NCBI GenBank assembly: GCA_014240065.1
Contig: JAAZXR010000011.1
Location: 26,985-90,984 of the forward strand
Direction of reading: 5' to 3'
From: Myxococcales bacterium
Lineage (GTDB): Bacteria; Myxococcota_A; Polyangia; Nannocystales; Nannocystaceae
Length of the DNA stretch: 64,000 bases
Shown here: positions 6,082-14,902 of the stretch, piece by piece
Numbering within the stretch: position 1 is the first letter of the stretch
Layout: each line of letters starts with the position of its first letter
The notes under the pieces: generated by a model
Told to the model about the DNA's origin: nothing
Seen by the model: only the letters and a program-made list of their open reading frames with translations
Databases searched by the model: none
Translations under genes and position numbers: made by a program

Positions 6082-8546
6082 TGACCAGACTCGCGGATAT
6101 TGTCGCGGCGCGCGGCATGGTGAGCGAGCAAGACCTCGCCGCCGCGCTCGAGCGCCAGTCGATCTATGGAGGGAGCCTCGACACCCTCCTCTACGAACAA
6201 AACCTCCTCGTCGAAGAGGCGCTCATTGAGCTGTTGGAGGTCGCGAGCGGACTCTCCATCATGCCGGCCGCCATGCTGCACCGGACGGGTCCGCGTCCCT
6301 CCAACGATCTCCCCGCCGCGCTCCTCGACACCGGCTGGCTCGCGCCCATTGGAACGCCGAACATCCACGGCATCGTGTGCCATCCGGAGACCTCGGACGA
6401 ATTGAAAGCGCAGGCGCTGCAGGCCGCTCCGCAAGCGCAGCTGTATGTCGCGCCGGAGTGTGTGCTCGCGCGGCTGAACGGCGAACGCATAGGAGCCAGC
6501 GTGCCTCAACGCCATGCGCTCTTGGCGGAGAGATTCGCGAACTTCCTCCAAGGTCGGGCGAACGACGCCGACGCCAGCGCTGCGTCCTCCCCCGACGAGA
6601 ATGTCGGGAGAGCGCCGACCATGCTCGGAATCCCGAGCGCCTTTGGCCCGCAGGGTCTGCCCGGCGCGCCGGCGTCACCGGCGTCACCGGCGTCACCAGA
6701 GGACCCGCCAGTCCCTAGCTTCGTCCCTCCACCCGCCGCCATCCCGGTCAAGCCGAATCCCAACCTCCCCCTGGGTATCCCGATCCCCTCCCTCGCGGGG
6801 CTGCCTCCGATGCCAAACGCCGGTGGCGCCGCGCCCACACCCACCGCACCCAGCGCCCCCACTCCCAGCGCCCCCACTCCCAGCGCCCCTGCCCCCAGCG
6901 AAAAAAGCGGCCTTCAAATTCCGTCGCTGCTGCGCCCCGCGGACGACATCAAGCAGACGCTGCTGGGCAACTTGCCCCCCTCCATGGGCTCCGAGGATTG
7001 GCCCGATCCAGGAGAATCTGATCTCTCAGGCCTGAGCAGCCCGACTGACCCCGCCAACGTCAACCCTGCGCCGACCGGTGACGACGCCAAGCAACGGGCG
7101 CTGGCGCTCGCCGACGCGCATCGCAGCCTCGCGGCCGCGAACGACCGCGATGAGATCACCAACTCGCTCGTGGGAGCCGTGCGCACGCAGTGCCCACGGG
7201 TCGTGCTCTTTAGTGTTCGCAAAGCGGGGCTGATCGCCCTGGAAGTGGAAGGCACGTTGAAGAGCGCGCACGGGGTGACGATCCCGCTGGAGGGCGAGCT
7301 TGGGAAAGCGGTCGCTGGCACACGCGTCATCGATGCGGTCCGCGATCTCGACCTGCGAATCGCCGTGCAGCTCGAGCGAGCGGACCCCTGCGTGTTTTGC
7401 CCGGTACGGGTCCAGGAGCGGACCGTGCTCATCATCTACGCCGACCGTGGCGGGGCTGAGATCGACGGCGCGGCGCGAGCGACCGTCGCGTCCTTGGCAG
7501 AGACGGCCGCGGAGCGACTGCTCGACGTCCTGATCCGCCGGCGCCAACCGACGGGCAGCGGGAACAAGGCGAGCGCTGCCGCGGAGCCAGCGGGGTCCGC
7601 ACCGGCGATTTCAGACTCCTCCCTTCGGGCGAAGATTGCTATTCACGACGAGGCGCCCCCCGCGGCGTCCTCGGTCGCACATGGACGCGCGAGCGACGAT
7701 CCGGGCGAATCGCTTGACGGACTCATCAGTCGCGTCGTCGCGGGTGAGTCTCCAGTCTCCGAGCTCGTCGACCGGGGACAAGACGCCGTCCGCCGTGTGA
7801 TGGCGACCTTCCCGGGCACCATCTCGGTCGAGGCGCGCCAGCGGAGCACGGTCCCCAACCCCTCAGCCCACGGCCCGTTGCTCAAGCTTTGTGTGGAGAT
7901 GGGTGCGATCATCAGCGACGATCTCATCGCCTATATGGGTTCGAGTCACGAACAAACGCGGCTGTACTCGGCATTTTGCTTCCAAGAAATTCGCGACGCC
8001 AAGTGCATGCCTGAGCTCGCGAGGCTCGCCTTCGACCCGAGCTCCGAGGTGCGCTCGGTGTCCAGTCGAGTGCTCGAAACCTACAGCAGGGCCGACGGCT
8101 TTGAAGCCAGCGTCGCTACGATCCGCCAGGAACTCCACTCCACGAATATTACGCGGCAGCTGCACGCAATTAAGGCCGGCGGCATCCTTCGAGATGTGGA
8201 GGCGATCCCGCGCCTCATCGAGATGCTGGCGGGGCGTGATGAGTACCTCCAAGACGCGGTCATCGAATCGTTGTGTACGATCACGGCGCAGCAGCTTGGA
8301 ACCAAGGCCCACCGCTGGCAAAACTGGTACCACGATCACGGCGCTCGACATCGCATCCAGTGGTTGATCGGCAGCCTCCGGCACCGCGACCGAAACGTGC
8401 GTTCGTGGTCTGGCGACGAGCTCCGGAGAATCACCAGCGCAGCCATCGTCTTCCCAGTGGACGGGGATCGGGGCCAGCGAGAGGCCGGGGTGCGTCAGTG
8501 GGAGGCCTGGTGGGACCAAGAGTGTCAGCGTCGGTTCGGCACCTAG
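6081..8546 (+). CDS. MshEN-domain protein with Pro-rich linker, GAF-like and HEAT-repeat regions
   Basis: 821 residues from the ATG at 6081. Residues 1-150 look like the MshEN/T2SSE N-terminal fold known from type II secretion/type IV pilus ATPases and cyclic-di-GMP receptors (LADIVAARGMVSEQDLAAAL, then GSLDTLLYEQNLL). A low-complexity Pro/Ala/Ser linker (about 180-300) follows. Residues 334-490 look like a GAF-type sensor (VLFSVRKAG, GVTIPLEGELGKAV, VFCPVRVQERTVLIIYAD). The C-terminal part from about 590 is helical with HEAT-like units (LARLAFDPSSEVRSVSSRVLE, EAIPRLIEML). No P-loop ATPase motif is seen, so it is not itself a pilus motor. A cytosolic sensor or scaffold is inferred, possibly reading a nucleotide second messenger. 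It is coupled to the RDD gene. Confidence 0.8.
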   Translation: MTRLADIVAARGMVSEQDLAAALERQSIYGGSLDTLLYEQNLLVEEALIELLEVASGLSIMPAAMLHRTGPRPSNDLPAALLDTGWLAPIGTPNIHGIVCHPETSDELKAQALQAAPQAQLYVAPECVLARLNGERIGASVPQRHALLAERFANFLQGRANDADASAASSPDENVGRAPTMLGIPSAFGPQGLPGAPASPASPASPEDPPVPSFVPPPAAIPVKPNPNLPLGIPIPSLAGLPPMPNAGGAAPTPTAPSAPTPSAPTPSAPAPSEKSGLQIPSLLRPADDIKQTLLGNLPPSMGSEDWPDPGESDLSGLSSPTDPANVNPAPTGDDAKQRALALADAHRSLAAANDRDEITNSLVGAVRTQCPRVVLFSVRKAGLIALEVEGTLKSAHGVTIPLEGELGKAVAGTRVIDAVRDLDLRIAVQLERADPCVFCPVRVQERTVLIIYADRGGAEIDGAARATVASLAETAAERLLDVLIRRRQPTGSGNKASAAAEPAGSAPAISDSSLRAKIAIHDEAPPAASSVAHGRASDDPGESLDGLISRVVAGESPVSELVDRGQDAVRRVMATFPGTISVEARQRSTVPNPSAHGPLLKLCVEMGAIISDDLIAYMGSSHEQTRLYSAFCFQEIRDAKCMPELARLAFDPSSEVRSVSSRVLETYSRADGFEASVATIRQELHSTNITRQLHAIKAGGILRDVEAIPRLIEMLAGRDEYLQDAVIESLCTITAQQLGTKAHRWQNWYHDHGARHRIQWLIGSLRHRDRNVRSWSGDELRRITSAAIVFPVDGDRGQREAGVRQWEAWWDQECQRRFGT
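6671..6697 (+). repeat. 9-bp coding tandem repeat in the Pro-rich linker
   Basis: Three perfect copies of GGCGTCACC inside the MshEN/HEAT gene, encoding Ala-Ser-Pro units. About 160 bases downstream the same linker has near-identical Ala-Pro-Thr-Pro-Ser units. Confidence 0.85.
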
Positions 8547-8677
8547 CGCATGGGTCCGTCATCACCGGGCGCCCTCGGGAACGCCCATTGTAGGCGGTTT
8601 GTGCGGGCCCATCGGCGCCGCGCTGCCCCCGCGATTTTGGTTCCGACGAGCGGCCCCCTCCATGTTACACACGGAGC

Positions 8678-10396
8678 GTGTTTGAGACCATTTCAAAGGG
8701 CTTTCGCGCGGCGAAGGAGCGCCTCACTGGCACGGGGAAGCTCACCGAAGACGTCATCGACGAGGCGCTCAAAGATGTACGGCTGAGCCTGCTCGAAGCC
8801 GACGTCGAGTTTCGAGTCGTTAAAAAGTTCCTACGAAACGTAAAGACCGAAGCGCTCGGCGAGGAGGTCGCCCTCCGGACAACGACGAACGACGGCCAAA
8901 TTCGCGTCCGCCCCGAGGACCACTTCGTCCAGATTTGCAACGACGCCCTCGTCGACCTGATGGGGCCCGTGGACACCTCGTTGGCGACGGCCTCCAAGGG
9001 GATCACCGGGGTCATGATGGTGGGCCTGCAAGGATCGGGAAAGACGACCTCGACCGGCAAGCTCGCGCGACACCTCCAACAAGAGGGACACAAGGTGATG
9101 CTGGTCGCCGCCGATGTCTACCGACCCGCCGCGATCAATCAGCTGCAAGTCCTCGGTCGTCAGCTCGACATCCCCGTCTTCGCCCGCCCCGGCGGAAACC
9201 CTGTGGAGATCTGTCGTGACGCGACCATCGAAGCCGCCAACAAGGGCGCCGACTTCGTCATCTACGATACGGCGGGTCGCCTCACGGTCGACGACGCGCT
9301 CATGACCGAGCTGGCCGACATCAAGGCCTCCGTAAACCCCGCCAATATTCTGTTGGTCATCGACGCGATGATCGGACAGGACGCGGTCACCACCGCCCGC
9401 GCCTTCGACGAGAAGATCGACGTCTCCGGCGTCATCTTGACCAAGCTCGACGGTGACGCGCGCGGCGGCGCAGCCCTCTCCATCAAGGCCGCGACCGGCA
9501 AGCCTATCAAGTTTCTCGGCATGGGCGAGGGCCTCGACAAGCTCGAGGAGTTTCGACCGGAGGGGCTGGCCTCCCGCATCTTGGGCATGGGCGACATCGT
9601 CGGTCTGATGCAAGACTTCCAGGGGGCGGTCGACGAAGAGCAGGCGACCAAAGACGCGGAGAAGATGCTCGGGGGCAAATTCTCCATGGACGACTTCTTG
9701 TCGCAGATCCGCACGCTGCAGTCCATGGGCTCCATGCGGGAGCTCATGGACAAGATGCCGCTCGGGCAGATGTTCGGCGGAGAGCTCCCACAAGAGGTGC
9801 TCGACCAAGCGGCGGACGACAACGAGCTCCGCCGGATCGAGTCCATGATTCAATCCATGACGCGCAAGGAGAAGGACGACCCAGAGCTGTTCCTCTCGGC
9901 CGAGCACCGTAAGAAACAAAAGGCCCACGAGAAACTCTCTCGTCGAAAACGGCGGGCCCCAAAGATGCCGGACGCGGGCAAGGAGCTCGGCGAAGAGGCC
10001 TTCATCGGGAGCCGGGTGGAGCGCGTCGCGCGGGGCAGCGGCAACGACACAGACTCCGTCCGCGGACTCATCTCACGCTTCATCATGATGCGAGACATGT
10101 TCGGCGTGCTCGGCGATCTCATGGGGACATCATCGGGTGGCCTCATGAGCAAGCTCCCCGGCATGGGCAAGCTCAAACAGCTCAACGCCGCGCGCAAGCT
10201 CGCGCGGGATCCCGAGGCGCTGCAGGCGATGATGGGCGGTCAGATGCCCGCGGGCGGGGTCCCGGGGATGGACGCTCTCGCCGGTCTCGGGGGCATGGGC
10301 GCCGCTCCGCCGGCGATGACAAGGAAGCAAGCGACGCAGAAAAAAAGCAAGCGCAAGACCGCGAAGAATGCTCGCAAGAAGAACCGGCGGAAGTAG
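8678..10396 (+). CDS. ffh: signal recognition particle GTPase Ffh
   Basis: Binds SRP RNA and signal peptides and delivers nascent membrane proteins to FtsY. The order is NG domain then Met-rich M domain: G1 loop GLQGSGKTTSTGKLA (about 115), DTAGRL (about 197), TKLDGDARGG (about 254), GMGEGLDKLEEF, and an M domain with SRVERVARGSG and many Met residues, ending in a Lys/Arg-rich tail. At 572 residues it is over 100 longer than E. coli Ffh. Much of the excess is a Lys/Arg-rich insertion (about 407-440) just before SRVERVARGSG, plus a Gly/Met-rich C-terminus. The GTG at 8678 is the first in-frame start giving the usual N-terminus. Confidence 0.97.
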   Translation: MFETISKGFRAAKERLTGTGKLTEDVIDEALKDVRLSLLEADVEFRVVKKFLRNVKTEALGEEVALRTTTNDGQIRVRPEDHFVQICNDALVDLMGPVDTSLATASKGITGVMMVGLQGSGKTTSTGKLARHLQQEGHKVMLVAADVYRPAAINQLQVLGRQLDIPVFARPGGNPVEICRDATIEAANKGADFVIYDTAGRLTVDDALMTELADIKASVNPANILLVIDAMIGQDAVTTARAFDEKIDVSGVILTKLDGDARGGAALSIKAATGKPIKFLGMGEGLDKLEEFRPEGLASRILGMGDIVGLMQDFQGAVDEEQATKDAEKMLGGKFSMDDFLSQIRTLQSMGSMRELMDKMPLGQMFGGELPQEVLDQAADDNELRRIESMIQSMTRKEKDDPELFLSAEHRKKQKAHEKLSRRKRRAPKMPDAGKELGEEAFIGSRVERVARGSGNDTDSVRGLISRFIMMRDMFGVLGDLMGTSSGGLMSKLPGMGKLKQLNAARKLARDPEALQAMMGGQMPAGGVPGMDALAGLGGMGAAPPAMTRKQATQKKSKRKTAKNARKKNRRK

Positions 10397-10410
10397 GAGT
10401 CCAGCCTCGT

Positions 10411-12144
10411 ATGCCCCCGCAGTTCGCCTCTCTCGTCGACCACCTCGCGTGGCGCGCAGAGGCTCACCCCTCGCGCCCGCTCTACACGTTTCTCCCCGAT
10501 GGTGAGACGGAGGAGGCGACCCTCACCTTCCAAGACGTCGACGTGGCGGCGCGGCGGCTCGCGGCCCACTTGCAGACCTTCGCCGAGGTCGGTGACCGCG
10601 CCTTGCTGCTCTTCGCCCCCTCGCTCGACTACCCTGTCGCGTTCCTCGCGTGCCTCTACGCGGGCGTCGTGGCCGTGCCTGCCTATCCTCCAGAGCCTGG
10701 ACGACCTGGACCCGCGATGGCGCGGATCGACACCATCATCCCGGAGGCAGAGGCGCACATCATCCTGACCACGTCTCGGACGTGCCCTCAAGCGGTCCTC
10801 GCAGGCGAGCGGAGCCCGTACGACATGGACGACATTCATATCGTGCCCACCGATGAGATCGCGCTGCCACCTCCCGACGCGTATCGGCGCCCCGCGAACC
10901 TAGAGGACCGCCTGGCCTTCCTTCAGTACACGAGCGGTTCGACCGGCGCGCCCAAGGGCGTCATGGTCTCGCACCGCAACCTCATGGCTCACCAACGGCT
11001 CTCGCACCTCGTCTTCAACCGAGAAGAGGAGAGCACCACTGTGAGCTGGCTGCCCCTGTACCACGACATGGGGCTCATCGGCGCGCTCCTGTATCCGCTC
11101 TACGTCGGCGGCAGGCTGGTGCTCATGCCACCCGCCGCGTTCATCCGTCGCCCCATGCGATGGTTGGAGGCGATCCATAAATATCGCGCCGGCGTCAGCA
11201 CCGCGCCCGACTTCGCATATCAGATGTGCATGGAGCGAGCACGCGACGAGGAGATCGCGGCGCTCGACCTCTCTTGCTGGGAGCTGACCGTGTGTGGGGC
11301 GGAGCCATTGAAACCCAAAACCCTCGACGATTTCTGCCGCCGTTTCGAACGCACTGGATTCTCTCGAGAGGCTTTCTTGCCCTGCCACGGGATGGCAGAG
11401 GCGACCTTGATGGTGACAGGTGGAGCGCATGATCGCGTCCCCCCGATCCGGTGGTTCTCCGACAAGTCCCTCCGACGCCGTGCGGCGGCCGTCTGCGAGC
11501 CCGAGACCCCGGGGGCCCGACCGCACGTGTCGTGCGGACGCCCCACCGCAGAACACGACGTCTCTATCGTGGACCCAACGACGCGTTCCCCGCTCGACGA
11601 CGGCGCGGTCGGAGAGATTTGGTTCCGCGGACCGAGCGTGTGTGGAGGGTATTGGAACCGCCCCCAACTCAGCGAGGAGGCCTTCCAGGCGTTTCGAACC
11701 GACGGCGACGGTCCGTGGATGCGCACCGGAGACGTCGGCTTCATCGACGATGGTGAGCTGTTCGTGCTCGGTCGCCTGCATGATCTGTTGCGACGCGATG
11801 GCGAGTGGATCTATCCGCACCTCCATGAGTACGACCTCGAGATCGCAGAGCTGGTCAACGGACCGGTCGTCCTCGTCGCCGATCCGTCGAGCCCACCGAC
11901 CGATCAGCGAATCGTCGCGATGGCTGAGGTCAGGAAATCGCGCGCCGCCGAGGGTGAGAGCATCGCCGACCAAATCCAGCGCGTCTTGAGCTCCACTCAG
12001 CTCACGGTGGACGACGTCATTTTGCTCCCGCCGCGCACGATCGGTCGCACCTCAAGTGGGAAGCTCCGGCGCTTCCGATGGGCGGCCGTGCTTGAGATGG
12101 ACGACTTCGTCCCGCTGTACCGCAGCCAGCGGCGGCCCTCCTAG
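10411..12144 (+). CDS. fatty-acyl-AMP ligase (FAAL)-type adenylating enzyme
   Basis: Activates a fatty acid as acyl-adenylate. Family features are the ATP-binding motif YTSGSTGAPKGV (about 173), SWLPLYHDMGLIG, RPMRWLEAIHKYRAG, CGAEPLKPKTL, FLPCHGMAEATLMVTGG and the C-terminal SSGKLRRFRWAA. The HDMG and GMAEATL motifs are typical of FAALs, which load acyl groups on to carrier proteins, rather than of acyl-CoA ligases. No acyl-carrier protein, polyketide or peptide synthetase lies nearby, so its acceptor is unknown. It starts 14 bases after ffh and converges on the DUF3604 gene, their stop codons overlapping in CTAG. Confidence 0.9.
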   Translation: MPPQFASLVDHLAWRAEAHPSRPLYTFLPDGETEEATLTFQDVDVAARRLAAHLQTFAEVGDRALLLFAPSLDYPVAFLACLYAGVVAVPAYPPEPGRPGPAMARIDTIIPEAEAHIILTTSRTCPQAVLAGERSPYDMDDIHIVPTDEIALPPPDAYRRPANLEDRLAFLQYTSGSTGAPKGVMVSHRNLMAHQRLSHLVFNREEESTTVSWLPLYHDMGLIGALLYPLYVGGRLVLMPPAAFIRRPMRWLEAIHKYRAGVSTAPDFAYQMCMERARDEEIAALDLSCWELTVCGAEPLKPKTLDDFCRRFERTGFSREAFLPCHGMAEATLMVTGGAHDRVPPIRWFSDKSLRRRAAAVCEPETPGARPHVSCGRPTAEHDVSIVDPTTRSPLDDGAVGEIWFRGPSVCGGYWNRPQLSEEAFQAFRTDGDGPWMRTGDVGFIDDGELFVLGRLHDLLRRDGEWIYPHLHEYDLEIAELVNGPVVLVADPSSPPTDQRIVAMAEVRKSRAAEGESIADQIQRVLSSTQLTVDDVILLPPRTIGRTSSGKLRRFRWAAVLEMDDFVPLYRSQRRPS

Positions 12145-14066
12145 ATCGCCGGCGTCGACCATACCGGGCTCGTCCACGCGCGCTCCCTGATCGCCCGCTC
12201 CACTTGAGGATCGTCGCAGACATCGGGGCGGTCGCCCTCCGGGATGCTCAGACAGTCGCGCCAACTCCAGCGACATACGGGCAACTCCAGCACCCTCGCG
12301 TAGTACCACGCGGGCCGCTCCGGGTCGTAGGCGTCATCAGTCCACACGGCACACAGCGAATCGCTCCCCTCCCCGATCGGAGCGCAGGTCAGTTCATCCA
12401 CCGAGCCCGGCGCGTCTGTGATCGCCGCGTCAAACACCTCGACCCGCGCTCCGCCCTCATCATCCAGCCAGCCCTTAACGATCTGCACGCGCTCGAGTCC
12501 CCTGCCAGGTGCGACCGCGGTCCCAACATCGCGCTCCGCCTGCACCGCGATCTTCATGGAGCCCCCAGCCGCCGCCGCGATCTCAGCGCCCATGGGTACG
12601 CCGCTCGCGTCGCCGCGACTCACGAAATCGCCGGCGCTACAGAGATCATCAGGTACGTCCGCGCCGGCGAATAATCGAACCCCGATGCGAGGGCCGCTCG
12701 TGCCGTACACCTCGCGACGCTGCATCGCGTCGAAGAGCGGGCCGCGGCTGTTCTCCTCGGCCCACACGGCGATCAACCCGCCCGGGCTGTTTCGTGGGCC
12801 GCTCGGGACCGCGGCGACCAGGCGACCCGCTGCGTCAATTTCCCGCGATCCAAAATGTCCTACGTAGTCGTCTTCCTCCACGCGGCCGGCCGTCGCGTTG
12901 TGAGTGTCCGTCGCCGCCACGACCCCGATACGAAACGGGTTGAAACCAAGCAGCGTCCACTGCTGCAGCCCCGCGTTCAAGATGCCACGCAAGAAGTCTC
13001 TCCGCGACACGCAGCCCTGGCCGATGATCCCGTTGAGCCCCGTCCCCTCGCCACAATCGTCAAATGGGACCTTCCGGAGCTTCTCGAAGTCACAAAACTC
13101 GTCCGGAGGCGCGTCCAACGTGTCAAATCCGTTGGAACACTCCGCGTCACCCTTGTGTTGAAAGACCTCCAGCAGCGGCTCATTTCGGGCGCGCAGCGTG
13201 GCTCGTTCGGTCGCCTCCTCGTCGCTCGTCGTCTCCGGGATGAAGAGGTTCCCGTTGGACCAGTTCGTATTGTGAGGGATGCTCAGAAAGTCGCAGCCGT
13301 CGATCCCTGCCCTGCACGCGGTTTCAAGCCCGCCGAGCAGCTGCGTCACCGTGGGCGCCTCAAAGTGTGAGAGCGGGATCTCTGGGACGCGCTCGGATCG
13401 GAAGATCAGATTACGGTGAAGGTTCGCGAGGCTCGCGGTGCCCGACCACTCGTAGGCCACGAAACTCGTGAACTCGCACACCTCCGACCGATCGTAGAAT
13501 TGTTCGTTGATGTCTTGGAGCTGGCTCCAGACATCCGACGCGAGCGCGTCGCAATCCTCCGCGCCCTCTCCACAGATGTCACTGAAACGTACCGGCGCCG
13601 TCGCACCCAGCGCGATGCCCCATGGGACCAGGGCGTCCGGTCCGCCCAGGCGGAACGCCACGCAGGTCTCTGAATTGTACGCGATGGAATCCGGATCTTG
13701 GCAGGCTTGCACCTCAGCCAAAAATTCTGCGTGTTCTGTCACCGCCGCGAAATCCAACGGTCTCGGGTTGGTCACGGTGGTAGTGCCAGCGCCGTTCGCG
13801 TCCAGCGGCGGCAGCGAGACCTCGCCCCCCTGCGCATATCGGTAGGCGTCAACAGGGCCCAGACGGACGTCCGAGTTCCACGCGTCGAAAGACCAGCCGG
13901 TGTGCACATGCAGATCACCGAAATAGAGGTTCCGCTGTTCGTTGTAGTCGAGGCAAGGAGTCCGATCCTCCACCCACGGCGGCTGCGCAGGCGCGCCTCC
14001 GCACTGGGCCAAGCCAGCCGCTGCGATGCAAACCACGACGCCGCGTTTGCTCACCACGCCCCTCAT
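12141..14066 (-). CDS. DUF3604 family exported protein
   Basis: 641 residues with a hydrophobic N-terminal export signal (VVVCIAAAGLAQCGG; the LAQC sequence is a poor lipobox). The body matches DUF3604: RNLYFGDLHVHTGWSFDA (a PHP-like metal-binding HxH motif), PVDAYRYAQGG, VTEHAEFLAEVQACQDP, SFVAYEWSG, NLHRNLIFRS, FLSIPHNTNWSNG, GVVAATDTHNATAG and EVYGTSGPRI. The conserved His/Asp/Glu pattern suggests a metallohydrolase of unknown substrate in the periplasm or on the surface. The start overlaps the preceding isomerase stop (ATGA), making this the last gene of a packed operon. Confidence 0.9.
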   Translation of the reverse strand: MRGVVSKRGVVVCIAAAGLAQCGGAPAQPPWVEDRTPCLDYNEQRNLYFGDLHVHTGWSFDAWNSDVRLGPVDAYRYAQGGEVSLPPLDANGAGTTTVTNPRPLDFAAVTEHAEFLAEVQACQDPDSIAYNSETCVAFRLGGPDALVPWGIALGATAPVRFSDICGEGAEDCDALASDVWSQLQDINEQFYDRSEVCEFTSFVAYEWSGTASLANLHRNLIFRSERVPEIPLSHFEAPTVTQLLGGLETACRAGIDGCDFLSIPHNTNWSNGNLFIPETTSDEEATERATLRARNEPLLEVFQHKGDAECSNGFDTLDAPPDEFCDFEKLRKVPFDDCGEGTGLNGIIGQGCVSRRDFLRGILNAGLQQWTLLGFNPFRIGVVAATDTHNATAGRVEEDDYVGHFGSREIDAAGRLVAAVPSGPRNSPGGLIAVWAEENSRGPLFDAMQRREVYGTSGPRIGVRLFAGADVPDDLCSAGDFVSRGDASGVPMGAEIAAAAGGSMKIAVQAERDVGTAVAPGRGLERVQIVKGWLDDEGGARVEVFDAAITDAPGSVDELTCAPIGEGSDSLCAVWTDDAYDPERPAWYYARVLELPVCRWSWRDCLSIPEGDRPDVCDDPQVERAIRERAWTSPVWSTPAI

Positions 14067-14902
14067 CGCGCCACCTCTACGTCATACGCCGCCCGCAGCC
14101 TCTCTAGGTTTCGCCTTCTCATGGATTCCCGTCGCTCCGCCGCTCTCAACTCTCGCACCTGCCCCCGCACCTGGTCAAACGCGGTGGAACCAGCCGGGAC
14201 GATCCTATCCACCCTCACCAGCATCCAACCATGAGCACCGCGCGCCGCGGTCCACGAGCCCGGCCCGACGGAAAAGACCACCCGCGCGACCTCCTCGCCG
14301 AATCGGCGCGCCGTCTCCGCCTCGTTCATCCCCCGCTGCGCCCGCGAATGTGCCGATGGCTTGCCCGCGAAGTCGACGACCGAGTCATCTGCCTCTATGC
14401 CCAGCTCATTGGCCCGCGCCTCCAGCAGGCTCAGCTCAGCGCCCCCGACCTCCCCCAGCTGCATCTGGCTAAAACTGCGCTGCTCCGGGACCGAGAACGA
14501 CTCCACGTTCGCGTCGTACCATGATCGCAGCACCTGCTCCGAGACGTCGTGAACACCCGACGACTGCTCAAGCACCATCTCCATCTTCTGGATGAGACGC
14601 CGGCGCACGATGGGATCCCGGCGATCGAGGCCGAGACGAAGGGCCTCGCGATACAGCACCTCGCCGTCGACCATGCTCTCGATGGCGCCGTCAACTTCCT
14701 CCGGGCTCGGCGCCCGCTTGAGCGTCGCCGCGAGCCGCGCCCGCGTCGACTCCACGGCGCCCTCGTCGATCGAGATCTGCGTCATGGTTGGCGAGCGCGC
14801 GAAGACGCCGCCCGCCATGACGACAGCGGCCACCAAAAAAAATACAGCCACCGGCTCTCGGCACACCCTCGAGGCGCCCGCCCCGATCACGGAGACTCTC
14901 AC
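14063..14902 (-). CDS. periplasmic parvulin-like peptidyl-prolyl isomerase
   Basis: The GTG start at 14902 overlaps the AI-2E permease stop (GTGA) and gives 279 residues with an N-terminal membrane anchor (PVAVFFLVAAVVMAGGVFA); longer frames upstream are shadow. The region after the anchor has SurA/PrsA-like features: 'EGAVESTRARLAATLKRAPS', DGEVLYREALRLGLDRRDPIVRRRL and a parvulin-like segment with SVGPGSWTAARGAHGWMLVRVD. The parvulin core is weakly conserved, so this may be a chaperone rather than an active isomerase. It is coupled at both ends to its neighbours. Confidence 0.75.
   Translation of the reverse strand: MRVSVIGAGASRVCREPVAVFFLVAAVVMAGGVFARSPTMTQISIDEGAVESTRARLAATLKRAPSPEEVDGAIESMVDGEVLYREALRLGLDRRDPIVRRRLIQKMEMVLEQSSGVHDVSEQVLRSWYDANVESFSVPEQRSFSQMQLGEVGGAELSLLEARANELGIEADDSVVDFAGKPSAHSRAQRGMNEAETARRFGEEVARVVFSVGPGSWTAARGAHGWMLVRVDRIVPAGSTAFDQVRGQVRELRAAERRESMRRRNLERLRAAYDVEVAR

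Noticed and set aside
8831..9928. 365-residue minus-strand frame in ffh
   Set aside because: Shadow of the Ffh GTPase; His/Val/Asp-rich low-information composition.
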